A stretch of 64,000 nt of DNA from Zea mays (GCF_902167145.1 NC_050098.1:78222207-78286206); one strand, 5' to 3'. Counted from the stretch's first letter, positions 43,501 through 53,841 are shown. Notes: generated by a model from the sequence alone, not told the origin. Made by a program: numbers and translations.

Positions 43501-43792
43501 CAATGGACAAATCCCGGAAATACCTTCCTCTCATGTTGACAAGATGATTCTCTTTGATAGTTGATTTACCATAAACTGAATGGCTTGGTCGCCAGGGGCG
43601 ATCTTCGGAGTCTTCACCACCACTGTCCACATCATAGCTATCACTGTCACCAGTATCTTCGGACAAACCTTCCAGAATCTCCTTGGTAATTTTTTCTGTA
43701 TTGGTCTTTGACATCGCTATAAGAAACCCCAAGTTTTTCTCTTCGTCGAGGCTCAGCTTCATCTCAGCAGCAGTCTTCTTATCTTCAGACAT
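40565..43792 (-). CDS. Opposite-strand three-exon gene of zeon-2, about 1010 aa
   Basis: Exon 1 is 41678-43792 (ATG at 43790-43792), exon 2 is 40795-41587 and exon 3 is 40565-40698 with TAA at 40565-40567. Intron 1 (41588-41677, 90 nt) and intron 2 (40699-40794, 96 nt) are GT-AG, with acceptors TTTCTCTTTGCAG and TTCTACTTCAG, and both joins keep the frame. Order: acidic N-terminus; a domain like PF04195, known from plant gypsy elements (YRSFLKAGLRFPLSSFVVEV, GLKPDAKSFCNIHE); a low-complexity Lys/Glu/Pro/Thr region; then a coiled coil in exon 2 (NKIKENEAAFKGQAEAHKRE) and an amphipathic end (EIKKMAEAIMDEVVNRLLNE). No stop interrupts it. It has its own TATA box. Its role in the element is unknown. 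Confidence 0.8.
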
Positions 43793-43934
43793 CTTCGGAG
43801 ACACTAAAAAACTATTTTCAAAGCCGAAGCTTCAAAACTAAAAGCTTAGCAAATCTTAGTGCACAAGAGCTAAAAATTGAGTAAGCGGGAGCAGTTGGCC
43901 AGAGAGCGTGTCAAATGAGTTTGCGGTATGGCCG

Positions 43935-43942
43935 TATTTATA
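43935..43942 (-). promoter_or_regulatory. TATA box of the zeon-2 opposite-strand gene
   Basis: The minus strand reads GGCGTATAAATACGG, about 145 bp before the ATG, the same as in zeon-1. Confidence 0.6.
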
Positions 43943-44083
43943 CGCCAAGTGCGTTGAAAATTGAAAGACCCCGCTTGTCAGTGAATGTTGCTATTCTAGC
44001 AAAGGGAAGGTGTTTTTTCGGACCTTCGGCGTAAAGCCTTCGTCCATGTCGCAATCTAAATTTATTATTTTAACAAATTAATA

Positions 44084-44097
44084 TTGCGAGGGGCTAC
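44084..44097 (+). promoter_or_regulatory. Polypurine tract, zeon-2
   Basis: TTGCGAGGGGCTAC directly before the 3' LTR; same as zeon-1. Confidence 0.7.
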
Positions 44098-44724
44098 TGT
44101 TGGGGACCTTCGGCATCCGAAGGTCCTCAAAAACAGGATTTAACAGTATTTCTGGAGTATAATGTGTGAACAGGTATCTTCGGACTCAAGTCGGCATCAC
44201 AGTAAACCAGAATAACACGAAGGTTGGCGCAGCGCCGAAGGTGTGAGCAAGAAAGCTTCGGCGTGACAGCAAAAAGTGAAACCGACTTAAAGATGAAAAG
44301 GCTATTTAGACCTCGACAGATTACTATAGAATTATTATCAAGTGTAAAGGGCATGAATGTAATTTTGTATGGGTTGTGTCCCGTGCCTATAAATAGGTGA
44401 ACAGTACCCCCGTACTGTTCACGCTGACTTGGCATTCGCTTTTTGCGTCACGCTTGTACTATCATCTCCTTCCAGTTGGAGGTACACTTGTAACTCAACG
44501 ATATTTCTGTTTATGTCTGATAATAATATATAATGGTTTATGTTGTCTTTTATATTCCTTACATTTCATCCTTCGTCATTGTATAATGAATTTATGAAGG
44601 TACGCCCTTCATAACCTTCGTCCGAAAATCATTATATCCCAAGGGAAATAATGCTTCGAAGGACGAAGGACTTTAACGATTAACATTTTCTATGTTGCCT
44701 TGTTCTTAATTTCTAGTATTTGAG
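44098..44724 (+). repeat. 3' LTR of zeon-2, last 15-16 bp missing
   Basis: Matches 37386-38012 with three differences, then passes from TATTTGAG straight into element B sequence instead of AACAAGTCCCCAACA. Confidence 0.9.
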
Positions 44725-45060
44725 GAGAGGAGCAAGAGGAGTAGTGGGCTAGGCCTTGCCCGATTCCTCGTTTTCGACGTTATCGATTATCCGCTACATT
44801 TCATTTTGTGAACTTTTATTCCGCTACTTGAAAAACTCCGATCTATGTAATAATTCAGTACTTTAATTTGAGGTCTTCCTATTTTATTGTATTTCTTCTG
44901 TGACTCACCTTTGTGTGAGATTGTGGTATTTGATCCTGGTTAAGTTGCTTTATCAGACTAGATCTGAGGGACTGACGGGTTATTCCGATTTAAGTGTGTT
45001 ACGGCCCCTGAGGCGTGACTTAGGCACTTAAGCTAGAATAATTCGGGCGGTTCTGCCACA

Positions 45061-45909
45061 TAAGCCAGAGACAGAGCACCAATTTCTGAAGAATAAAGCG
45101 AAGACCGATGAATAATGATAGGAGAGGATAACACAAGATCGTTTTTACCGAGTTACTCAGAGTTCAGAAGCAACAACTCAATAGGCATGTTTTCAAAGCA
45201 TTCCTTACCAAAATCAAAAACTGCAAGCTGGACCTAGAATCTTTGGGTCGATTACTTCAAAATCAACTCAAAGATTGGGGGCTTGTGGGGGACAGATATC
45301 CCCTGGGTCCACTAGAAGGCAAGAAGGCCTCGCGAAAGGCCTTGGGCCCATTGTTTCGCAGGGCCATCCCTTCGTGGGCTAGGGGAGGAATGTCTGGCAG
45401 AATGGATCGACATAAGATCGGATCAACTCAAGCCCGTGCGACTCACTGAATTCGAATGTTATCTACAACAGTGATCCAATTCTCCCGCGCAGAGCCCTCA
45501 GACTTTGGAACTGAATGATGATAAGTCGGTAGGATTATAGGAAGATAAGCTCAGTCGATTCACTATTACTTAGGCGCACGTTGTTATCATATCCGCATGT
45601 AACGCCCCACGGTCGAGTATATAAGACCTAGGGGGCACCCCATCAAACAACAACTCACTCCTTAGCCGCCTACCCAGCTCTCTAGCATCTATCATACTAG
45701 AGAACTCCCTTGTAACCCACCACATAAAAGATCCACAACAGGAAGTAGGGTGTTACGCCTTTATAAGTGGCCTGAACCTGTATAAAATTGTCCACTTTCT
45801 CTCATGCGTCTAGCACGAACCATCGAGCTACAGTCGGTAACACCGTCCTACTCCAAAAAGCACCTCGAGGGGCAACCCCAGGTGCGTGGTCGGGCCTAAA
45901 ACACCGACA
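45061..45909 (+). mobile_element. Element E: 3' end of another LTR retrotransposon
   Basis: 45061-45283 is internal sequence ending in the purine-rich AAAGATTGGGGGCT, followed by an LTR. Element B seems to have inserted here, since its LTR ends exactly at 45060. On the right, E abuts LTR sequence of element D. No coding part is visible, so the superfamily is not assigned. Confidence 0.65.
45284..45909 (+). repeat. 3' LTR of element E (626 bp)
   Basis: TGTGGGGGACAGATATCC to AAAACACCGACA, with a TATATAAG promoter box at about 45618-45625. Only one LTR is in the window, so the borders rest on TG..CA, the purine tract and the sharp change into element D. Confidence 0.6.
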
Positions 45910-48421
45910 CTCGCTGCGCCCGCACGGTGTCTAGCCAGCCTGACCTCGTCCAGTGGAACTAGCCCGAGCCCTATAGCGGTCGATTGCCTCTCCTAGCGAC
46001 CAGAATTCCTCACCGGAGTTACCCCGGCCCGCCCGGAGTTTTTCCCCCGCCATTTCCCCCTCTCTGACCCCGGTCTCGTGGCACAACCCTGCCATCGAGT
46101 TCGCCGAGTCATCTTCTCGTTCTCTAACCAAGTCAGGCGACCCCGGAACCGGCGTAGCACGCACCCGCCCCAACTCTGGCGACTTCACCACCATGAAGAG
46201 GAGCGGCGGCACCCGCAGCCTTTCACCCCCTCCCTATTTGATCTCCCCCGACCGATCTTGATCGCACGACCCAGATCACGGGATACCGCTTCGCGCACGC
46301 GCGCGCTGTTTTTGGACCCGCCTGTCAGCGCCTGTGTTCCCTGGAGCTGGGCCTGATCGGTCAGCCCGTCCCCTTCCCGGCCGCTGACACCCCTGGCCCG
46401 CCTGTCAGCGCTCGCTCGCCCGCATGCGCTTGCCCTCGGTCGCAAATCTAATCTCTGCCATTGATTTCTGATCTAACGGTTGAGATCGTCCGATACCTCA
46501 TACCCTTTCGCGTGTAGTTTTGCTTAAAAGACTCTCGGGTTAGTTGGAATTAACCCGCCATCCCTGGTTTTCTTGCGCGTGCCCCTGTAATCTTGCAGAT
46601 TGATCCCTAGACTTTTAAATAATTATAGAATTAGACCTAGTTTCATATTTTAAATTCCCAAATTTGTTTATTCATATCTTTTGCATATGAACTTCAAATT
46701 TAGTGATTCAAATTGCAAACTGTTCATAGGAATATTCTCTGTTTAAATAAATTAGTTCCATTTATTGTCTGCACATTCTAATTTTATGGTTAACTATGAA
46801 CTAGCATATGTGTAGGTTTGTTTATTTAATAAAATAAATAAAAGGAAAACCCTAGGGGTTAAAGAATATTTAGTTTTGTGAGACTAATAACCTGTATTAC
46901 ATGAATAAATAACTTTTAGGTTACAATACTGTGCCTTTTGAGATGTACTCCAATGTTTGTACATTTTTTGGTGTGCCATTCATTTGTACTTTCCAAATGT
47001 ATTGAATGTATGCTCGCTTTATTTAGACAACGAGCAGTACGAGGTTCCCGAGTGTGTTGCTGAAGACCTCCCTGAGCAACAACCTGGTGAAGGCAAGTGT
47101 CCTCTGACCTATTATGTACTACGTACTTTATAATCCACTGTCCCGCACTACATTACTTAAACCTAAAATAGTATGCATTTACCTTATCCTTGTTTACCTT
47201 TTGATTATCATGGTTAGCATTTTGCTATTGCCTTAACTTAATCAATGAACATGATGTGATTATTTATGATGCGATGATGTTATCTCAATGATGATATTGT
47301 GATACTCTAGGGGGCTCAGGCCTTTTTCCTGAGTACCTCTCCGTAAGGACCTGATCGTGGAGTGACCACCCGGGATAATAGTGCAACCATGAGTGTGGAA
47401 TGGGACGCCCTTAGCTGAATAATTAGATGAACATGGGGGTGTAGTTGGCTTTGCCGGAGGGCCGTCAATGGGGGCCGGGGCGTAGTGCTCGCTCCGCTAA
47501 GGGGGGTGCAGAGGTTCATTCGATTTGGTTTTGTTAGTCACCCACCTTGGGAAGGTGTACTGCGTTTGTACGACTAGTGAAACCTAAGGAGCAGCTATGC
47601 ACCAGGGGAGTCTTTGTAAAGGCTACGTAGTGTATCCCTGGCCATTCACCTCGGTAGTGAAGATCGGGTCAGTAAAATCCAGGCTAGAAAGGGATCATGA
47701 CTTGTGGGTAAAGTGTACAACCTCTGCAGAGTGTTAGAAACTCGTATATCAGCCAAGCTCACGGTTAAGAGCAGCCTTGGGATCCTCTTTGATTAGAAGA
47801 ACTTTGGTTACTTTTATGATGATGGTTAACAATGATGTTATAAATCTGATCTCTGTTATTTCCTCTTTGAGGGAGTACTTTTGGGTAATAACTAGGTTTA
47901 TTACTAAAACTTGGCTCTACTAATAATAATAAATACTTGACCAACTAAAAGCAACTGCTTAACCTCAACCCCACATACAACTAGTCCACTTTAGCCAAAC
48001 GGGACATTTGCTGAGTACATTGATGTGTACTCACCCTTGCTTTACACACCACCCCACCCCAGGTTGTCCCCACTGTACTCAGTGCCCAAGAGGTGATGCT
48101 GGCAACATGGAGGACTTTGAGGAGTTCCAGGACTATGATGAGTTCTAGTTTTTCTTTGCGGCAAACCCCCAGTCAGCTACCTGTGTAGGTTTATCTTCTA
48201 CGTTTTGTTTCTCCGCACTTTGATATTATTGTTGAACCCTATGGATATGTATTAGACTCTATGGATGTCTCGGACATCTTGATGTAGTTAAAGTATCTTT
48301 CCGCTATTTACTTTAAGCATTGTGTCATGATGTCCAATTATGTAATCGCTGTGTACGTGAGTTCTGATCCTAGCACGTACATGGTTTGCATTCGGTTTGC
48401 CTTCCAAAACTGGGTGTGACA
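45910..48421 (+). repeat. 5' LTR of element D, left part cut by E
   Basis: 45910-47215 aligns with 59282-60695. It ends GGGTGTGACA at 48421, followed by the primer site. A roughly 110-bp segment of the other copy (about 60320-60430) is absent here. Contains the embedded coding exons (47027-48148). The rest is AT-rich with no other gene seen. Confidence 0.8.
47027..48148 (+). CDS. LTR-embedded spliced acidic-peptide gene, copy D (open)
   Basis: Exon 2 (47027-47092) follows CTTTATTTAG and encodes NEQYEVPECVAEDLPEQQPG, ending GGTGAAG before GCAAGTG, a good GC-type donor. The last exon (48063-48148) follows CACCCCAG and encodes CPHCTQCPRGDAG then MEDFEEFQDYDEF with TAG at 48146-48148. The join is phase 1, as in A, B, C and F. 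The nucleotide sequence is almost unalignable with those, yet the EDLP motif, donor, phase and acidic tail recur. The start codon is not identified. Confidence 0.5.
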
Positions 48422-48426
48422 TAAGT

Positions 48427-48437
48427 AGTATCAAAGC
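48427..48437 (+). promoter_or_regulatory. Primer-binding site, element D (diverged)
   Basis: AGTATCAAAGC a few bases after the LTR end, a mutated form of the initiator Met-tRNA site. Confidence 0.6.
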
Positions 48438-48658
48438 CTTGCTGACTGTAGGATCGCTAACCTAGACTAGAATGGTCGCCCTAAAGAACTAAAGACCCCT
48501 ACTCTTACCTTGATCTTTAGAGTCATTTCAAAAGTTGGTCATCTTGACCGACTTTATGTTATTTACTTATCTCAAAAGTTTTGTCTCACTTGTCTTTCTG
48601 TTTACTTTCTGGTCTCATAGTTCTAATCTTACTCTTGTGCTTACGATGTCTTTTGTAG

Positions 48659-49660
48659 ATGGCTTGTCTTAGGTGCACTGCACGTAAGTCTGTGATCCCC
48701 TTTTTGCCTTCTCGCTTGATGGAGCATCCACTGCGTCGCACGGTGCCAGGTCAGTCTAGTCACCTAGAGAGACTGCATCATCGCCAGCACGAGGAGCCGG
48801 AGCGATGACGCTGGGACCAGGAGCAACAGGAATCTTCCCCCTCGCCTCAGCAGGAGGTGGAGTTTGAGAGACTGCCTTCCCCTGCACCTCAGCCAGAGAT
48901 GCCCCCTGCACCACAGGTCATCCCGGCTGCTGGAGGAGACCCTGACGAAGACGGAGATGACGACAACGCCGGTGGCAGTTCGAGCCACGACACGGAGCTC
49001 TCGGAGGAGCCAGAGCCAGAGGGATGGATCACTAGACCCATCACTCGTGACGCCGCTCGCGGGTGTCACTTCCATGACGCTCTCGACACATTGCTGTGTC
49101 GGGCCTTCGACCAACACACTCGGTCTATCGAGTACCGTTGTGTAGTCTACCATCATCGTTGTGGGTTATACCCGGACCAGTGGCAGGCTACTTGCTTGGT
49201 GCGCCGTCCGGACAATGATCTCCGGGGTGCAGAGGCCTTCTCAGAGCACTATTCTATTACTGAGAGGGATACTGCCAAGGCAGCCATGCAAGATGCAGCA
49301 TGACAGACACTTTCTCAATATTGCTCGTTGTTCAGCGGGTTAGCTGATGTCCTCGACCTGAAGTACTACCCTCGCCGTTCGACCGGCAGTGCTGGAGGTG
49401 TGATTGTCTTGCCAGTTGGTGAGGGCAATCCTAGGCTGAACAGCATGGTCAACCTGGCCGCCGTGCTCAACATAGAGTTGGACCACACCCTTGACGAGTT
49501 GGGCAAGGTTCGGGCGGAGGTTGCGGAATTGTGTGCTAAGTGCGCAGCACGCCACTATCTGGATGGTGGTTCTCCCGCCCAGTCGGGATTCAGCACCCTT
49601 ACCGTTCGCCGCCCCGTGGTTGCTTCGACTATGGTACGCGAGACTACAAGACCCGGATAG
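48659..49660 (+). pseudogene. ORF0 of element D: diverged dsRBD-like plus coiled-coil protein
   Basis: One frame of 333 codons from ATG 48659 (MACLRCTARKS), directly after TCTTTTGTAG, an acceptor-like site. Two TGA codons interrupt it, both in CGA-like context (Arg expected). Basic N-terminus, acidic stretch (PDEDGDDDNAGG), then helix (DALDTLLCRAFDQH), strand (EYRCVVYHH), strand (QWQATCLVRR), strand (AFSEHYSIT) and helix (DTAKAAMQDAA). It ends with a short heptad region (VLNIELDHTLDELGKVRAEV). The order equals that of ORF0 in A and B, and DTAKAAM parallels DTTKAAA in B. I infer common ancestry; function unknown. Confidence 0.6.
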
Positions 49661-50012
49661 ATTTGGATCCATAGATCGACAGAGTCGGATTCTGTAATAA
49701 TGCTTAATTCAGTGTCTTAGTCTAGTCAGTCTTAGTTAGAGTTAATTTTCTTATCTTATGTTGGGATGCTTGTTATGATGGACATGTAATGAAGTTGGAT
49801 CTTTATAATGATTGTTACCAAGGCGTGGGTATCCCCTGCAACTTAGTGTAGTTATTAATAAAGTTAGTTATTTAGTTGGGTAATCCATTTATGTCCACTT
49901 TCCTCTTTATCTGAGAAGCTGTCAGTGAAGATGGTCCTTTGTTCAGTATTATGAAGATTTTCTATACATCTTTTCTTATGCTGAAAGGCTGCAAAGTCAG
50001 ATTTGATATATT
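49661..50012 (+). other. Spacer between ORF0 and gag of element D
   Basis: No gene. AATAAAG at about 49857-49863 and a CAG about 20 bp before the gag ATG are the only signals noted. Confidence 0.5.
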
Positions 50013-50733
50013 ATGTCTGAGAACAGGCGCAGACATGCAAGGCGTGCTCAGCCGGAACAGCAGGCACCCCAGGAGGATCCAGCCCAACATCAGCAGTTGC
50101 CACCACCACCACCGATGACCATTGAGCAAATGTTCTTGATGCAGACTCAAGTAGTCCAAGCAATTGGACAGACTTTAGCAGCGATGCAGAAGGTGCAGCA
50201 GCAGCCACCACCGCCTCAGCCTCAGGTTCAAGTCCAGATGCCACAGGTGCCCAGGGATAAGCGGGTAGAATTCATGAGGGGCCATCCCCCAGTCTTTGCC
50301 CATTCTTCTGATCCCATGGACGCCGAAGACTGGCTACGTACCGTGGAACGTGAGTTGCACACTGCCCAGTGCAACGATCGTGAGAAGGTGTTGTATGGTC
50401 CCCGACCGATGAGGGGAGCAGTCCTATCTTGGTGGGAGTCTTACCTCGCCACCCATGCCAACCCTGAAGCCATCACTTGGGAAGAATTCAGGGACAACTT
50501 CCGGCGCTACCATGTGCCTGAGGAAGAAGGAGTTTCTTGCCTAGAAGCAAGGTCCCCTATCTGTTCGTGAGTATAGGGATAAGTTTCTGCAGCTATCGCG
50601 TTATGCCCTAGAAGATATCAACATGGATGCCAAGAGGCAGTACCGCTTCTTGAGAGGATTGATTGATCCCCTCCATTACCAGCTGATGAACCACACCTTC
50701 CCTACCTTCCAGCATTTGATCGACAGGGCTATT
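50013..50733 (+). pseudogene. gag: gag of element D, frameshifted and cut
   Basis: ATG 50013 (MSENRRRHARRAQPEQ). Gln/Pro-rich N-terminus, then the gag domain (RGHPPVFAHSSDPMDAEDWL; SWWESYLATHANPEAITWEE; FRRYHVPE). A frameshift at about 50525 sends it to a stop at about 50570. The original frame continues as SVREYRDKFLQLSRYALED and FPTFQHLIDRAI, up to the junction at about 50733. The zinc knuckle is lost. Confidence 0.85.
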
Positions 50734-53700
50734 AAGTGCCTATAAAATTTGGTAGTCTTGTGATTAGAACCACCCTTCTCATCTTAGGATTGGATAGCGT
50801 GGACATTATATTGGGAACTGATTGGTTATCCAGGCATCAGGCAGTATTGGATATTGCAGCAAGGGCCATTGAGATTCACTCCCCTACTTATGGCGAGACT
50901 ACTTTATATTTACCTGATCAGGGTTGTACCCGTTCTTGTGCTTTCACCATGATAGAGTCACCGGTTGAAAGAATCCCTGTGGTCTGTGACTACCCAGATG
51001 TCTTTCCTGACGAATTGCCAGGAATGCCACCCGACAGAGACATCGAGTTCGCGATTGAATTGCAACCCGGGACTGCTCCTATATCCAAGAGACCCTATAG
51101 GATGCCTCCCGCGGAATTAGCGTAGTTGAAAAAAGCAGCTACAAGAGTTGTTGGACAAGGGGTTCATTCGCCCAAGTACTTCACCTTGGGGATGCCCAGC
51201 CTTGTTTGTAAAGAAGAAAGATGAAAGTCTGAGAATGTGTGTCGATTACCGCCCTCTCAATGCGTGACCATCAAGAACAAATACCCACTGCCCCCGCATT
51301 GATGTTTTGTTTGATCAGTTGGTGGGAGCCAAAGTGTTCTCCAAGATAGACCTTCGCTCGGGCTACCATCAAATTAAGATCTGTGCCAGTGAGTTTTTGG
51401 TGATATCTTTTGGGCTGACCAATGCCCCGGCTTATTTCATGTACCTGATGAACTCAGTATTCATGCCAGAGCTGGACAAATTTGTGGTGGTTTTCATTGA
51501 TGATATTCTGGTCTATTCCAAGAATGAAGACGAGCATACTGATCATCTACACATCGTGCTTCAGCGACTGCGCGATCATCGTCTTTATGCTAAGTTGTCT
51601 AAGTGTGATTTCTGGCTGAGGGAAATTAAATTTTTGGGTAACACAATTTGTCAGGATGGGATATTAGTTGACCCTGAGAAGGTACAAGAAGTAATGGATT
51701 GGAAACCTCCTACCACAGTGCGGCAGATTCGGAGTTTTCTAGGATTGGCAGGGTATTATCGACGATTTATTCCGGATTTCTCCAGAATTGCCAAGACAAT
51801 GACTGAACTGTTGAAGAAGGGAGTCAAGTATGAATGGAGCCAGAAGTGTGAGGATGCCTTTCATACACTGAGGCAGCACTTGACAACAGCACCAGTGCTA
51901 GCTCAACTTGACAACACCAAGCCCTTTAAAGTTTATTGCGATGCTTCCGGTACTGGATTGGGATGTGTCTTAATGCAGGACAACAGAGTCATTGCTTATG
52001 CCTCCCGAGCACTCAGACCCCATGAGCATAACTACCCCACACAAGATCTGGAGTTAGCAGTTGTGGTTCATGCTCTCAAGATATGGAGACATTACTTGAT
52101 GGGAGCTCACTGTAACATTTACACTGATCATAAGAGTCTCAAATATATCTTCACCCAAGCTGATCTTAATATGAGGCAGAGAAGATGGTTAGAGCTAATC
52201 AAGGACTATGATTTGGAGGTGCATTACCATCCTGGCAAAGCCAATGTTGTGGCAGATGCCTTAAGCAAGAAAGCCCAGTGCAATTGTATGAACATGGATG
52301 CAAGAGTCACCACCCTATGTGATGAGTTGTGCAAGCTGAACCTAGAAGTCATTTCCTCCGGTGCTTTCAATTATATTTCAGTGGAGCCCACATTACAAGA
52401 GCAAATAGTCATGGCACAGATTGGAGACAAGGGTGTTCAAGTCATTAAGGAAATGGTCAAACAAAAGGTGGATAAATACAAATGTTTCCGTCGGGACAAC
52501 AAAGGAATCCTATGGTTTGGAGACCGATTGGTTGTTCCCAAGAACCCTGAGCTCAAAAAGAAGATATTGGATGAAGCTCACCTTTCAAAATTCTCCATGC
52601 ACCCCGGCAGTAATAAGATGTATCATGACCTCAGATCCTTATACTGGTGGACCAGAATGAAGAGGGAAATTGCTAAGTATATCTCCGAATGTGACACCTG
52701 CCAGAGAGTCAAGGCCAGTCATTTGAAGGTAGTAGGCACTTTGCAACCCCTTCCCATACCATCTTGGAAATGGGAGGACATTTGCATGGATTTTATCGTG
52801 GGATTGCCCAATACCTCCCGACACCATGATTCCATTTGGGTCATTGTGGACAGATTGACCAAGACAGCTCATTTCTTGCCGGTACACACCACCCACAGGA
52901 CGGAAAAGTATGCTGAAATTTACATTGACCAGATAATTCGCTTGCATGGAATACCAAGGACTATAGTATCTGACAGAGGAGCACCGTTCGTGGCACGATT
53001 TTGGGAGCAATTGCAGGAGTCACTTGGGACCCATGTGGTAAGAAGCTCAGTATGCCATCCTCAAACATATGGTCAGACAGAAAGTGTGAATCAGATCTTG
53101 GAAGACATGTTGAGGGCATGTGTGCTACACTATGGAAAGGATTGGGACAAGTGTCTTTCTTTGGCAGAGTTCTCTTATAATAACAGCTATCAGTCCAGTC
53201 TAAAGATGGCACCTTTTGAGGCCTTGTATGGGAGAAGGTGTAGGACACCACTAAATTGGTCACAAGCTGGGGAGAGGGAAATATTTGGATCAGACTTGGT
53301 ACTTGAAGCAGAGGAAAAGGTCAAAGTTATTAAGAAGAACCTAGAAGCTGCTCAGGCCAGGCAAAAGAGCTATCATGACAAGAGAAGGAAGCCTCTACAG
53401 TTTGGAGTGGGAGATCATGTTTATCTTAAGGTGTCGCCCACCAAAGGTGTCCAAAGATTTGGAATCAAGGGCAAGTTAGCTCCTCGCTACATTGGACCCT
53501 ATGAGATCAAGGAAACTTGTGGACACGTAGCATATCAATTGAAGTTGCCACCCCACATGTCAGCAGTTCATGATGTGTTCCATGTATCCCAGCTACGGAA
53601 ATGTGTCCGCTTACCCACTGAAGTGCTACCTGAACCAGAAATTGAGATAGAGCCAGACTTGTCTTATCAAGAGCACCCCTTCAAGGTATTGGACCAAAAG

Positions 53701-53841
53701 GAGAGATCAACGCGGGCAAGGTCGATCAGAATGTATAAGGTTCAGTCGAGTCACCATTCAGTAGAAGAGGCGACATGGGAGACTGAGGATTTTCTACGTT
53801 CTCGCTTCCTCGATTTCCTGCCCAAAGGAGTCGGTACGTAA
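50734..53841 (+). pseudogene. pol: pol of element C, long open frame with an RT deletion
   Basis: Protease tail (DIILGTDWL) and RT N-part are open to TAG 51123-51125. Frameshifts follow up to 51306, then 844 open codons. RT has [12 protein letters not shown] and FIDDIL but lacks 14 residues that A has between CAS/VSD and EFLV, an in-frame loss in the palm region. RNase H ([29 protein letters not shown]) and integrase ([31 protein letters not shown]) look complete. The C-terminal chromodomain reads [18 protein letters not shown] is at 53839-53841 in GGTACGTAA, the same stop context as element B. Confidence 0.92.

Larger units (their letters stand above)
37386..44724 (+). mobile_element. Zeon-2: cinful/zeon-like gag-only LTR element, nearly complete (7.34 kb)
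   Basis: LTRs 37386-38027 and 44098-44724 differ at three positions that I can see. Between them are the primer site, gag (plus), a repeat-rich gap, a three-exon gene on the minus strand and a polypurine tract. No enzymes are encoded. Size and gag-only content match my memory of maize zeon. The last 15-16 bp of the 3' LTR are missing and no 5-bp target duplication is seen: the left flank CCAGCAG continues on the right as GAGAGGAGC. Confidence 0.9.
36158..44744 (+). pseudogene. LTR-embedded spliced gene, copy B 3' LTR, split by zeon-2
   Basis: The first coding exon has ATG 36158, DCNLADGEYVLIPEQGTV and EDLPAAPAIEG, and ends at 36311 before a GC-type donor GCAAGC. The last exon starts at 37299 after TTTTGCAG (TLQDMVDTVTWP, LPPGWTVKWDATPA). 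It is cut at 37385 by zeon-2 and resumes at 44725, ending at TAG 44742-44744. Otherwise the frame is open, as in the 5' LTR copy. The peptide is acidic, without known domain. Confidence 0.55.
12880..45060 (+). mobile_element. Element B: degenerate Ty3/gypsy chromovirus with three nested insertions
   Basis: In order: 5' LTR (from about 12880 to 16771), primer site, leader, ORF0 (split by a CACTA element), gag, protease-RT (split by zeon-1), RNase H, integrase with chromodomain, polypurine tract, and 3' LTR (33127-45060, split by zeon-2). Without the insertions it would be about 15 kb. The LTRs have diverged by substitutions and indels (for example about 90 bp near 14290-14380 is absent from the 3' copy). 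Pol has many stops and lost catalytic residues. This is an old, inactive copy. Confidence 0.9.
33127..45060 (+). repeat. 3' LTR of element B, split by zeon-2
   Basis: From TGTGACACCCCAGTG at 33127 to TTCTGCCACA at 45060; about 4.6 kb without zeon-2 (37386-44724). Holds the TATA box (33988-33993), donor CACCG|GTAAGC (34519), the AT-rich intron-like stretch and the embedded gene, whose last exon zeon-2 interrupts. Confidence 0.9.
45910..50733 (+). mobile_element. Element D: 5' half of a second chromovirus-like family
   Basis: LTR part (45910-48421), primer site, ORF0 (48659-49660) and the first part of gag (50013-50733). At about 50733 it changes within a codon run into protease of the A/C family. 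The rest of D is deleted, except a second LTR piece at 58460-60695. Confidence 0.8.
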
